From NCBI GenBank assembly GCA_014529385.2, contig CM043966.1, positions 140,416,211 to 140,480,210 on the forward strand: a DNA stretch of 64,000 bases, in the 5' to 3' direction. Position 1 is the first letter of the stretch; each line of letters opens with the position of its first letter. The position numbers and the translations under genes are program-made. Below are positions 37,588 to 48,377 of the stretch, piece by piece. Source of the DNA: Adiantum capillus-veneris. Taxonomy: Eukaryota; Streptophyta; Polypodiopsida; Polypodiales; Pteridaceae. The notes under the pieces were generated by a model. That model saw only the letters and a list, made by a program, of their open reading frames with translations, searched no databases and was not told the origin of the DNA.

Positions 37588-37870
37588 AAGTCAGACAGTG
37601 GAGTCAGCACTGGGCGAATAGGAAGCTTGGGGATTGCCCAAAGCTTCCTATCACTTGCTGTTGACCTTGGTGTTAAAGTCATTACAAGAGGCAGTTGAGT
37701 CAATACTAGGCGAATAGGAGTCTTGATGATTTCCCAAATCTCTTGGTGCTCACCTTGGTGTCAAAGACATTACATGCGACAAAGAAGTCAACACCGAGCG
37801 AATAGGAGGCTTGGTGACTGCCCAAACACCCCCTATCGCTTGGTGCTAACTTTGGCAAATATGCGTCGGC
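37588..37870 (+). repeat. Three tandem units of about 95 bp with hairpins
   Basis: Each unit carries GTCA.CAC.G.GCGAATAGGA, a stem-loop such as AGGAAGCTTGGG...CCCAAAGCTTCCT, and CTTGGTGTYAAAGWCATTACA. Position just upstream of the expected promoter suggests LTR enhancer-like repeats. Confidence 0.75.
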
Positions 37871-38128
37871 CCAGTAAACATCCACGGACATTACATTGTT
37901 TTGAGTTAGGGATCGGGCTTGTTGATCCAATAGAAAAAGGGTAAGAGTGATCTCCGATGAGAGGCACACTCTAACTGGAATATTCAAGGGTTATTTGGCT
38001 AGTTGGCTAAGCATGGCACCCAAGTGTGAATGAGGGAGCTCATATAAAAGTCACCTAAACCTAAAAATCACGCATTCTCTCATTTTTGTGCAATTGAAGA
38101 GTGCTCTTGCTACATCTTCATCTCCTTG

Positions 38129-38133
<5 letters not shown>

Positions 38134-38224
<91 letters not shown>
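38134..38224. repeat. (GT)n(GA)n(GT)n microsatellite
   Basis: About 16 GT, 15 GA and 14 GT units in a near-symmetric block inside the candidate gypsy LTR. Confidence 0.97.
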
Positions 38225-38461
38225 ATCGAGCATTGCGACGGCACGACGGTGGCGAGGCGGTTGAGTACGGTAGGGTGATAGCTCCTTCTTCTTTGCAGCG
38301 AGGAATCCTCCACAAAGGAGAGCATAGGGCAGTGAGTGACACACCCTTGCTCTCTTGAGCTTGCTAGATTTGTCTGGTTGTGTGTTTGCAGCCATTTGTG
38401 GATCGCACACAGTGTACGGCAAGTCCCTTGCTTTGACACATGTGATAGATGAGCACATTTT

Positions 38462-38479
38462 TGGCATTGTTGCCGGGGA
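38462..38479 (+). other. Gypsy primer-binding site
   Basis: TGGCATTGTTGCCGGGGA resembles the TGGCGCCGTTGCCGGGGA primer site of plant gypsy elements of the Tat/Athila type. It marks the end of the 5' LTR just before it. Confidence 0.75.
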
Positions 38480-39216
38480 AATGCCCTGCATTAAGCTCGA
38501 ATAGCACTCTATGCTGCTTTGTGGTGCATTATCAAATGTAGAAAAGGTAGAGAAAGAAGGTGTGTGGCTTGTTGAGAAGGATTTGTGACCTTTTTTTTTG
38601 CTACAGTGTACTGTTTTTGTTAATAAGGTGTTGCAATGTACTATGTTTTTTGTTCATAAGATGTTACCTTTAAGGTATTAGATCTAAAATGTTAGTTACG
38701 TGAGGTACAGTAAGTAGATCTGCTAGTTAATTATTTGTTGTAGAACTGTGTTCGTGTGTAACAGTAGCTCTGTCAGTTGTAAGTAAGTAGGTTAGGTGTG
38801 TGTGTACTCGCGCGTGCGGCTAGGCCGCGGCAACCTTATCCAAAAAATCAAATTAAATTTTTAAAGTAAGTACCGGGATCGGGAATATTCCCCAAACCCA
38901 AGCCCAAGCCCACGCTAAGGTTTAGGCCTCAGTCACCCTTTAGAATTACTTATTATAGCCTCACGCTTAAGTAAAAATTGACCCTTTTGAGGACCAATGG
39001 AGCTTCAGATAAACAAAAGATGTGTTGTAAAGCACACCATGACCCCCTAAGCGATACACTCATTTTAAGCTATCACACGCTCTAATCCAAAAATCGATCT
39101 TAAAAAGACATTAAAAAACATCACAAAACGAGTGAAAACGGGGTGCAAAACGCCCAAAAAATCAAGCGGTTAACCTTCGAGGATATTTGCCGAAGCTTGT
39201 AGGGTGCCAAAGGCAC
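38480..39216 (+). other. Gypsy leader, non-coding
   Basis: Between primer site and gag start. No conserved feature recognised. Confidence 0.55.
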
Positions 39217-40347
39217 ATGCATCTACGCTCTGGTCATGTACTAGAGGCCGAGAAACTAGCGAGCACTTTGAATTACACGGGTTCTCAATACCCATCTACC
39301 TTAGGTTCCGGGCCCTCGGCGGGGACCCAAGGTAGTACCACTCGTGACCCGCATATTACGTCCAGTGAATCTTCCTCTAACTACGACGTCATGGAGGGTT
39401 ACCCAATGCCTAATCCTAAAATCTCAAGTGAAGATATGCATGCCATGGGCCAATGGTCCGGGCCGAGCGTACTTAGCCGCTTCAAGGAAACCTTTAGTAG
39501 AGCCACTCACTATGAACATGGAGCTAACGATGTAAATGAGGGGGGTAGGGAAGTAAATTCGCTATTCATGACCAATGTAAACCCCATGCTCTTGGAGGGT
39601 GGATACGTGAATACTCCATTCACTGCACCCCTTGAGTCTTCAGAGCTATTCCCCTCCGAGGTTATATTACCTGATGGTAGAAGCCTTGCCGCAGTGCAAG
39701 AGGTTGAGCGATATATCATTGCATCTAGGGAAAAGTAAATCAAGATCTTACGCAAGGTGGATCAACAAAGAGAGTTAAAAGCAAAAGCCCCTATGACAAT
39801 ATCCTTGCTAGGAGAGAAATTGAGTGCTCCTAAGTTAGCGACCACTAAGGGTAAATCCATACAGAGCCACATTACATCTAGTTCAAAAGACAACCCTAGC
39901 ACCTCAATCCTAGATGGATCCTAGATGGAATGTTCCTAAATGAGAACTGGGAGTAGGAACTACAAATGGAAACTTTTACCAACCTATACACAGGTCGCAC
40001 CTGTCACGTGGGTTAGTTAGATGTCCTACAATCCACAATGGGTGCTACTAGTGTAGAGGATCAACAACAAAGAGTTTGTGATTTATCCATAGGGTCATTG
40101 AGCTAGAAAGACAGAACAAGGGGATCCACATGCCTTCAACGGGTCTCATGAGATTCTTGGATACAGGGAAGGCTAAACAACCAACCTTATTGCAAATGGA
40201 GACTTCCTCGGTAAGTCTGATGGATCCTCCACGCATCCTCCATATGTTGTTTCGCCAGGGGTCTGAGTGGGTTCAATCTGAGCCCACAAGTGATAGCTTT
40301 ACCTTTCCAAGTCTAGCTCATCTTTCCCTTGATGACACCATGGCTAC
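39217..40347 (+). pseudogene. Gypsy gag, first part
   Basis: ATG at 39217 gives MHLRSGHVLEAE, a common gypsy gag start. The frame is open to 39738, then passes stops. Its reading continues to DDTMAT at 40347, where the 2.7-kb LTR-like element interrupts; it resumes TMTTPMMGMP at 43048 in frame when one copy of the CTAC duplication is removed. Confidence 0.75.
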
Positions 40348-42055
40348 TGATAGCCGTTTTTTGGCTCTTTGTAATTGCCACAGTGAGTTACCTCACCCTA
40401 CCAAAATCACCCAAACACTGTGGCTATCCCTACCATTTCACTGTACATAGGCGTGCGTGAGTCACGGGACTTTTTCCATATCTTCTTAAAAAACCCTCAA
40501 TTAGCTAGTCATTGGGCTAGTTGAGCCAAAAAAATAAAAAAAAATAAAAAATGTAAGCATATTATGGCCCATGCGTATGTAAATATTTCTTTGTATATAG
40601 GGCCTAAATAAAATATTTTTTCATAATTATTTTGGTATTTATTTAAATATTTCTACCTAGGTGTGTGTTATTTATGCTCTGTACATTGCCTCACCATTAC
40701 CACAATTTTTCTTACCATTTTTCATACTCTTTATTCCATATAGAAATATTTTCATGTAAGCTTCTCTTATATTTGGTGAAACTCCACCCCAACAAAAATC
40801 CAAAAAAACTAGTTTTATTTATGTGTATATTTTTTCACTATTGTGATTTTTTCCTTCCTACATCTATTTTGTTTTTTTTTCTAAAAAATTAGAACACCAA
40901 AAATATTTATCTTTTTATGGTAGCCTCATAATGAGAGAGATTTCTTTTGACCCCTTTATATTTTTTCCACTTATATTATTTATATTTGACATGTACATAT
41001 TTTTTAGACCCCTCAATATTTGATTTTCTTAGTTGTACTATTCACTTATCATAATCTCAACAATATCTTCAATTATAGACCTACCAAATAAGGTCAAGGG
41101 TAGGTGGCATGCATACATGCACTATGGAGGGCTCACTCTTGGAGGTATTCAAAAGAATCATCCAAAGAAGGACCCCACAAGGACCTTGTGCAGTGGAAAA
41201 AAACGGTCGGTTTTGCTGAATTTTTAAAGTTCACTTGCTCTCCGAATTTGAAAAGGTGATACAAACAAAAGTTGTAGCTCGTGGGCTGAACTTTTGCCTC
41301 AAATTTTTTCATATTTTTTTGAGCTTTGAGCTGTGAGCTATGATTTTATTAGTGGACCCCATTTTTCCCATGCTATGCAGCCACACTCTCTCTTCCACTT
41401 TATCATTTTCCTCTTTCACACACACTTCTCCACTCATCATCCCCACCTCTCTCACCACTCCTCTCTGCACCCTACTCATCTTCTCCTCAACCTTGAAGAA
41501 TAAGAGAAACCATGGTGAACTCATACCTCCCACACACAATTCCATTCCAAAATTGACCACCTAGTCTCATTTTTTCCTCCTCCAATTTACCCATATCTAT
41601 CAAAAAAACCACAAATTCAGCCTCTTCTCTTAAAAGACAGCATCATGGTGGTTGATTACTCAGCTTCAATTACCTTGTCTCTCAAGGAAGGTCAAGAGTG
41701 GAGAAAAAATGTACCGTCAAAGCTAGTGGACCGTCAACAAGCGTCAAAATTGGCCCTACTCAAGACACTTGGAGCATCAACCTTGTAAGAAATCCACCTT
41801 TTCTTACCTCTTAAGAGTTTTTCTTCCTTATTTGTATCCTACATGGATACTCCCATTGTAAATATCCAATTCCATTTGTAAATTAATACTAACTCTACTA
41901 ACACTAACCCACTATGAAAAGTCCTATCACCTCCATTTCTCTCCTCTCTCTTTCCCCACCAACTTCTTGATAATTCCAAGCAAAAGAAATTAGATAAATG
42001 GCTGAAAATATAACCCAACCATGGTTACAGGAGTAACCCTAGCCTTCAAAATTGC

Positions 42056-42062
42056 TATAAAA
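42056..42062 (+). promoter_or_regulatory. TATA box of the LTR-like element
   Basis: GCTATAAAAGGAGGGTG is a good plant core promoter and would mark the U3/R boundary if this is an LTR. The inverted copy has the same motif near 58611-58620. Confidence 0.6.
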
Positions 42063-42718
42063 GGAGGGTGTGGCTAGCACAAAAGGGAGAGCCATAAGCA
42101 AGAGCACTATGCTGTAGCTTGAGAAGCCAAGCTCAACCTCTCTCGAAGGAGATCTTGAGTGGAAGCTCATTGTCTTATGCATGTGCATGTGTTGTAATAG
42201 GGGATTAGCAAGGGAACTCTATGCCATTGTAAGAGAGAGAGTGATCATTCAATTGAGAGTAGGAAATCTATCATTTCTCCTACTAGTGTAAGCCCAACAT
42301 TTGCTGAATCAAGGAGGGTGGATTTGGACTAAGCTTGGATACTTTGTCTCCCTTCCAACGTGAAGTAATGGACAACAATGATGCGTAAGTGTCTTGGTGT
42401 TTTTTGTTAAGTTCTTGATAGCTTGTCTCTGGTGTTGTCATCAATCTAGCCATAAATTCCACATACTGTAAGAGGGCGACAGGGTGGAGAGGACTCCCCT
42501 GGCTTTAAGACAGTGATTGGGGTGGCTTTTTTTGTGATGTGTTGTGGTGAAATTTACGCAAGCTATGTTGAACAAATACTAATCTCACTTTGATTTGTCA
42601 TGACAGATTTGTAAGAAGGTATTAATGCAACAAGCACCCCCTCCCCCTTTCTCTCTCTTTCTTAAATATATAGTTGTGTTTGCTTGATCATTGCCGATAC
42701 GTTTCAAAGCAGCCCGAG

Positions 42719-42720
<2 letters not shown>

Positions 42721-42803
<83 letters not shown>
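42721..42803. repeat. (CT)n microsatellite
   Basis: About 41 CT units inside the LTR-like element. The matching array in the inverted copy (57895-57941) has only about 23, so the tract has changed length since the copies separated. Confidence 0.97.
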
Positions 42804-42806
<3 letters not shown>

Positions 42807-43047
42807 TTTTAGTGTGTGAGAGTGTTCCATTGGTGTTACGGTTAGTGTAAATTCCTTGCTGGTTTGTGGGTTGCTCTAACGATTCTCCTCTTTTGCGTCC
42901 TAGTTCGCTCTTAAACTAGGTGGTGCCCCTTGTGTAGTTGGGATTTGGCTGTGGGTTTGTTGTTTTGGTTTGTGTTGTGTTGTGCCCCAGCCCCATTGAG
43001 CAGCACGGGTTGCTCTTCTTGTTGCCCGTCCCGGACCGCCTCACTAC

Positions 43048-43842
43048 CATGACTACCCCAATGATGGGTATGCCAAGAAACACGCCATGGACCTCATTTG
43101 TTAGTAAAGCACCGCTACATGGTAGCTCAATGCCTGCAACAGTACCTACAAGTCTGTACCAATCGTATACACCTATGGGTCCTCGTACTCATGTAGCCCC
43201 TATCCCTCCCATTGTTTCAACAACCTATGCTCCACAACCACAACACCCAAGCTCTTATTTCAATTGGACCATACAGGCTAGCATTAGCATGTCTGCTATG
43301 CCTAGGGCTACACATATGAACTTTGGGCCACCACATGGCACAACACCGTACCAAAATTGGAACCCAAGGGCTTCCTATGCGCCAAGCCCAATGCCAATAC
43401 CTACTCCACATGTAGTCTCTAGAGCGCCTTCAACCACGCTGCCTGTTCATTTAGGTGAGGCAACATTTGCTCAAGCTATCGATTGATCTATTGCTGAGAA
43501 TATGCATAACACGCCTGATAGAGATCCTTGAAGTAAGGCAATACAAATAGCCAAGCTCACACAAAAATTTAGTGGGTACGGGGATGTGAGAAATTATATT
43601 GAACTGTTTGAATATGTGATTCTCTAGGAGAACACAATGACCTACATAAGAGTAATGCTTTAAGCCTAACCCTAAGTGGGAAGGCTGGGGATTGGTATAG
43701 AACTCTAAGGGTGGAAGAAAAAACAATTTACTCTACTCTTAGGAAATTGTTCTTAAAAGAATACATATGAGAGGGAGTGCTTTGGGGTGTAGCCTCTCAA
43801 CTCCAGAAAGCCCAACGAGAGGAAGGAGAGTCGCTCAGAGAC
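43048..43842 (+). pseudogene. Gypsy gag, middle part
   Basis: Proline/threonine/methionine-rich gag to about 43486, then the retrotransposon gag domain: KLTQKFSGYGDVRNYIELFE, a GDWY-type segment, then STLRKLFLKEY, LWGVASQLQKAQREEGESLRD. It breaks at GAC (43840-43842); the matching downstream piece begins at about 45771 with HISRLKHLNPH. Confidence 0.8.
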
Positions 43843-44016
43843 AAAAAGCAAATCAATTAATCCACAGCTAAACAAAACAAAGGCAGCATTAAATCTACAA
43901 CGAAAAGTAATCTTTAGATGCGATCTGAACAAATTGAAAAGATCTAAAGCCAAGGAATAAACCGCATCTCCGTCGCCCACATGCAAACGATTCGCCAATA
44001 CGTGAATAAGAGGCAT
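43843..44016 (-). pseudogene. Unrecognised small frame in the plasmid-like insert
   Basis: The minus-strand frame from 44016 reads MPLIHVLANRLHVGDGDAVY and continues to the insertion edge, after which it enters gypsy sequence. Just upstream, INTGYGLKGLITMIRGAINW is open in another frame. I do not recognise either. Confidence 0.3.
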
Positions 44017-44216
44017 GATTACACGATTCCTCGGTCACGGAGTTTTTGGGTTAACATTTTTGCGTCGACTAACGGATCTAAACCAATTGATAGCTCCACG
44101 AATCATAGTAATTAGTCCTTTCAAGCCATAACCTGTATTAACTATTCGACCACTATACATGTCTGACCACTAACTTTGCCCACTCTTTATGCGCTCTTTG
44201 TCCTTTGCCTCTTGCT

Positions 44217-44420
44217 TTATTGATATGGGGTTTCGCTTTTTGTAACTTTTACATGCCAATATTTTCTTAGACTGCGTGCACATACTACTAGAAATAGGGA
44301 AAGAATCAAAAGCAGCTCACTTACTAAGTACCATAGATAGCTAGCAGTTATTTTAGGCACGCAAAGACTGTAAAAATTATCCGTTGCTAAATGCTTCTCT
44401 AAATTAGTTTTAGTTAACAT
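44217..44420 (-). CDS. Small membrane protein frame in the plasmid-like insert
   Basis: 67 codons from ATG at 44420. Residues about 29-47 (LWYLVSELLLILSLFLVV) form one hydrophobic segment followed by a basic tail, so a single-pass membrane protein is possible. No homolog recognised. It follows the polymerase and coiled-coil frames on the same strand. Confidence 0.35.
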   Translation of the reverse strand: MLTKTNLEKHLATDNFYSLCVPKITASYLWYLVSELLLILSLFLVVCARSLRKYWHVKVTKSETPYQ

Positions 44421-44494
44421 AAATGGAGCCCTGAAACTTACACTTGAACTAGTTTCAGAGTCTTGATTTTTCTCCTCCTTTTCCTTTGAAGCTT

Positions 44495-45061
44495 TTAAAT
44501 ACTCATTAAGGAGTTCTTTAGTTTAGTTAAAAAAACTCTTTTGCTTATAAAGTCTTTGCTTGGTAAATCATTCATTTGATGTTTACCTTTAGGTGGGCTT
44601 GATAAATCATCCTTTTCCCAAGGTTTTTCATCCTTTACCCTTGTGGGATGTTTGCTATAAATACTTAACTCCAAGGCTTTAAATCTTTCCTTAAGGTCAT
44701 TGTATTTAATTTGCAATTTTTTAAAGAGTTGTTTATTGTATTCATTTGAATTTTGTTGTTCTTTAGTTATTTCAGCTCTATGTTTACGCTCAATTTGTAG
44801 TTCTTTAAAGAGTTGTTTATTATATGTTAGTAAATCAAAGAGTTCTTTCTCTCTTTTAGCCCTATGTTCACGCTCAATTTGTATTTCTTTAAAGAGCTTC
44901 ATTGCTTCACTGCGTGCGTGCCTCTTTACTTTGCAATGAATCGTTATGCGTAGAATCAATTGGCTTTTGGTTATAAAGTGGTACACTGCGTGTCTCTTTG
45001 CTTTGTAGTGAATCAATTGGCTTTTGGTTATAAAGTGGTAATTTTCGAGGTACCAACCCAT
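44495..45061 (-). CDS. Coiled-coil frame in the plasmid-like insert
   Basis: 188 codons. The middle has two tandem copies of a charged unit (KLFKEIQIEREHRAKREKE and QLFKELQIERKHRAEITKE) that predict a coiled coil; the N-terminal part repeats YHFITKSQLI twice. It starts about 150 bp after the polymerase stop on the same strand. The function is unknown; the reading frame is still open. Confidence 0.4.
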   Translation of the reverse strand: MGWYLENYHFITKSQLIHYKAKRHAVYHFITKSQLILRITIHCKVKRHARSEAMKLFKEIQIEREHRAKREKELFDLLTYNKQLFKELQIERKHRAEITKEQQNSNEYNKQLFKKLQIKYNDLKERFKALELSIYSKHPTRVKDEKPWEKDDLSSPPKGKHQMNDLPSKDFISKRVFLTKLKNSLMSI

Positions 45062-45214
45062 TTATTGTTTTCGTCTATTATAAGGTCTCTTTTGCTTGCT
45101 TGATGGATTAATACCCATATTTAACATTGTGGTTGTTTTATAAATATTTAACTTTTTCCAATCTATGCAGAAGTTTGCTTGAACAGTGCGGTTCGTTATA
45201 AAGCTTATATCTTT

Positions 45215-45770
45215 CTATTGATCAATGAACCATTGAAGGTTAACTTCGTTTTTAGCCAATCCTTTGTTACGAATTATTACATCTTCGCTTTCTAAGACTA
45301 ATGTATAGCATTTAGGTACTAAAAAGTATCCCTCTTTAACTTTATGCTCTAATTTAAGTTTACCTAATTCCACTTACGATACCTCAAAGTCAGGAAGTGG
45401 TTTGTCCAACACTACTGAATCAGTACCTGTGTAGTAGCAACCTGGTAAAGAAATATAGGGATACATGTGTATCCTAGCATAAGATGTAATTGTAGCTGAC
45501 ATTTGCACTGCAGTTGAACTGTTATTGTTAATTGAATCCCGCCAATGGCCTTTTGCATCTATAAAAGTCTCATCAGACAATCTTTGTAGGGTTCCCATAT
45601 AGCTTAATACGTAGTGGGTATTGTTTAATTGTTCTACCATGTGAAATTGATAAAGATTAGTTTATTAACTCTTTCTTGATTACAGATTTCTGTTATATTA
45701 CAATCAGGTTTGATGTCGAACCTCCCGTATAGGGAATTCATGGTTAATTTATGTAAAGATGAGATAACTT
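45215..45770 (-). pseudogene. Protein-primed family B DNA polymerase, C-terminal fragment
   Basis: From the insertion edge the minus strand reads HKLTMNSLYGRFDIKP, the family B motif B (K...NSLYG). After a frame change near 45640 it continues with [16 protein letters not shown] and [17 protein letters not shown], the motif C region, in which the first Asp of the usual D-T-D is Gly. After one in-frame stop (45374-45376) it continues GKLKLEHKVKEGYFLVPKCY to the end at 45215. This is the dpo polymerase class of linear mitochondrial plasmids and phi29-like phages, which start synthesis from a terminal protein. The exonuclease and N-terminal parts are absent. The Gly change and two breaks make it inactive. 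Confidence 0.85.
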
Positions 45771-46627
45771 GATCATATTAGTCGCTTGAAGCATTTGAAT
45801 CCTCATTGTAATCCAAATGAGCGCCTCAATAATAATCAATTGCTCGATAGATTCATAAGGGGATAACGGCACGAGGATATCTACAATGGCCTAGTCATTA
45901 GAGGTATAACCACTTGGGAAGTAGTCACCACCAATGCGATCCAATTGGAGGAAAAACTAATGATTCAAGGAGAAAAAGTGTCTGCTGAGTCTAAATCTAC
46001 TACCTCTCGCAAGCATCGAGGCATCAGCCAATGACCCTAAAGCCTATTGCTAAGGAGCCAAAGATATCTAAGATGACTTTAGCAGATCTCACCAAGGCCA
46101 TTCAAGAGAGTCTTAGAGACAATCATGCTCCACAAAACAATCATATGTATCCAAGAAGGGAGCGACAATGGTGCTCAGTATGCTATGGTCTGCATAATAC
46201 CAGTGAAAACCCTAATTTTATAGTAAAATGCAATGGGAATTGCAATGCCTGCGGGAGGTATGGTCATCAAGCTAAGGATTGCATAGTATTTAAGCGTGCG
46301 ATGGCTAATAGACCAACCTTGGCATGGACAGACACACCTCGAGTGCCTGCATTGATGCCGGCCCCACCTCTTGAACAAACGTCACAACACATGGTCCCTA
46401 GGGCCCAAAATGTTGTTCAAACAACACCCTTACCACCTCCAGTTCTAGGACCGCAACCACCACATCCGAGAATCACGTTTGTGAATCAAGTGGGTTGTGA
46501 GTCATCTATTGCTTGTTTAGAAGGCTGTGAGAAAGATATAGACCCTAATGTTGCCTATGGGACTGATGCGCTTGAAGAAAGTCCACAATACTACATGGAG
46601 AACTATTGCTTGTTTAGAAGGCTATGA
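45771..46627 (+). pseudogene. Gypsy gag, end with first zinc knuckle
   Basis: HISRLKHLNPHCNPNERL and LLDRFIRG continue the gag domain, with one stop. The ATG-less frame from 46031 carries a CSVCYGLHNTSENP cluster and a zinc knuckle CNACGRYGHQAKDC. A 97-bp tandem duplication (46508-46701) throws the frame off, ending the reading at 46627. Confidence 0.8.
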
Positions 46628-46701
46628 GAAAGATATAGACCCTAATATTGCCTATGGGATTGATGCGCTTGAATAAAGTCCACAATACTACATGGAGGAC
46701 T
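46508..46701 (+). repeat. 97-bp tandem duplication in gypsy gag
   Basis: ATTGCTTGTTTAGAAGGCT occurs at 46508 and 46605, each followed by GAGAAAGATATAGACCCTAAT. 97 is not a multiple of three, so the duplication is itself a frameshift mutation. Confidence 0.9.
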
Positions 46702-47525
46702 ATTGGGGACAAGTCAAACCTATCTATCAAGTAGCTGCTCTTGCTGCAAGAGGAGAAAATATCAATTACACTGCCAATAGACCACCTCTTCAATGCTATG
46801 AGTGTGGAGGTCCACACCATGTAGCCGAGTGTCCTATTAGCCTACAAAAGAACGCCATACTAATGCAAACCAAACAAGCGAGCACGTCTACAATGCCAAT
46901 ACTCATGTGTAATCGATGTGGCATATATCATTTGATCGCCCAATGTCCAAATAATCCAAATGCACCGAATATCACGCCATTAAACTTGATTGAGGTTACC
47001 GAGGAGCCATCACAAAGTACACCTATGGTATCAGTAAACGTACTCACACGATCGATGCTCCAAAAACAAAATTATATTCTTGAAGAAAGAGACACAACAT
47101 CAATTCCCCAATCTCAGAAGAAGAAGAAAACACAAAGGAAGAGATCAGAAAAAGTAGTGAAGTCAGACCCCAGTTCAAGGACCAACATAGGGACTGGTGA
47201 CGACCCCGTATATATGAATAACGCTGAAGAGGATTCTGATTCAGGTGAAACCATGGAGACCAAAATGACAACTAAGAAAGAAACCAACAAGGAAGATCGT
47301 CATGAGCCACAATGGCCAAGATCCAAGAAGAAGATAGGAACTTATCCAAACCCTGGAGAGAAGATCGAGCGAGTCAATCAATTAAGGAGTTTGGTAGAAG
47401 AGACCCAAAGGGATATGGATCCAGCACCTAGGGAGATCCATATTACAGACACAGTGTTCCCTACGCAACAACAATCTCACCAAGTCCATAGACCCTTAGC
47501 CATACCTAGTGTCATCCAAGAATAA
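46692..47525 (+). pseudogene. Gypsy gag-pol spacer with two zinc knuckles
   Basis: The frame from 46692 holds CYECGGPHHVAEC near residue 35 and CNRCGIYHLIAQC near residue 74, both C-X2-C-X4-H-X4-C type, then a long Lys/Ser/Thr/Glu-rich linker. It ends at 47525. With the knuckle before the duplication, the gag has three, more than the usual one. Confidence 0.8.
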
Positions 47526-47564
47526 AGTGACTTAAAGTCATGGGAAAGTGGGTGTACTCACTTC

Positions 47565-48320
47565 TTGATGGAAAGAATGTTCACAAAGGAACTACCTGAC
47601 CCTATCAAAGAAATGGAGATCCCATCTTTCCCATGTCAAGGGATTGAAACCCAAAAGGTGCCGATAAATATTGCCAAACTGATGGATTTAATGGCTTCAA
47701 AAGTCAAAACCACCATCATGTCCAAACTATATGGATACCGTGAGCTATTCTTAACTCTTCGAGCTTTCCTCAATGGAGAACTAGAGGTTGGGCTACCATA
47801 GTTTGCACAGATGGATGGAGCTAGGGAGATGCCAATAGATGAGGAATGCTTAGATCCACAACCCAACCTAGATGAGAACCTTGTTGTAGAAATACCTGTT
47901 AACAAGTTGGGACAATACTTTGAGGGCGATGAATCCAATGCAACCATACCAATCACTACCAAGGGATTAGCATTGAAGGGAATCCTTGATGGTGGCATTG
48001 GGGTTAGCATTGTGACTAAAACTTGCTGGGAAACTATGGGAAGACCTCACCTTGGGACCACAACCATAGTAGTAAAAATGGCCAATGGGTCTATTGTTAA
48101 ACCTATTGGGATGCTAGAAGATCTCAAGATCAAGTTCTTTGGACATAAAATAACAAATAACTTCATTGTTATGGATTTCTCCAAGCACACTAGGGCATCT
48201 GAGATTATCTTAGGACATCCTTTCATGAGGGAAGAAAAAATGGTGTATGACTTGTCTAAAAACCATGTCTACTTGCAGTTCCAAGATTCTGTCATTCGAA
48301 TGGATCTTGTAACTGGTTGA
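47565..48320 (+). pseudogene. Gypsy protease region
   Basis: Segments at 47565-47801 and 47811-48320 lead into the retropepsin fold: GILDGGIGVSIV (the usual D-S/T-G is DGG here, a variant seen in some plant gypsy groups), then VVKMANGSIVKPIG, the flap, and ASEIILGHPFMREE near the C-terminus. Confidence 0.8.
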
Positions 48321-48377
48321 GAACATCCTCTAGGAAACAGATTTTTAATTGATCATAGATCTAACACCACAGTTCAC

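Larger units (their letters stand above)
37560..38455 (+). repeat. Candidate 5' LTR of the gypsy element
   Basis: The sequence directly before the primer site should be the LTR. It includes three tandem hairpin-bearing units (37588-37870) and a GT/GA/GT microsatellite. The left edge cannot be fixed without the 3' LTR, which lies outside the window. Confidence 0.4.
40348..43043 (+). mobile_element. 2.7-kb LTR-like element, copy 1, in gypsy gag
   Basis: 2696 bp beginning TGATAGCCG and ending CCGCCTCA, flanked by CTAC at 40344-40347 and 43044-43047. A near-identical copy, inverted, lies at 57633-60326. TG...CA ends with a 4-bp duplication are LTR-type. There is no gag or pol inside and no internal direct repeat of the ends, so a solo LTR is most likely; a non-coding LTR-derived element is possible. 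TATAAAA at 42056-42062 and a long CT array at 42721-42803 lie within it. Open frames inside mirror those of the other copy but have no protein-like features. Confidence 0.85.
43843..45770 (-). mobile_element. Insert derived from a linear mitochondrial-plasmid-like sequence
   Basis: About 1.93 kb of foreign DNA cuts gypsy gag between ESLRD and HISRLKHLN. Its minus strand carries the C-terminal part of a protein-primed family B DNA polymerase, a coiled-coil frame, a small membrane protein frame and a further small frame, in tight tandem. Such polymerases are found on linear plasmids of plant and fungal mitochondria. No target duplication is visible, as expected for a nuclear insertion of organellar DNA by end joining. 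The mitochondrial source is an inference. Confidence 0.7.

Noticed and set aside
41033-41564. Small open frames repeated at 59108-59656
   Set aside because: They match only because both lie in the two copies of the LTR-like element; composition is not protein-like.
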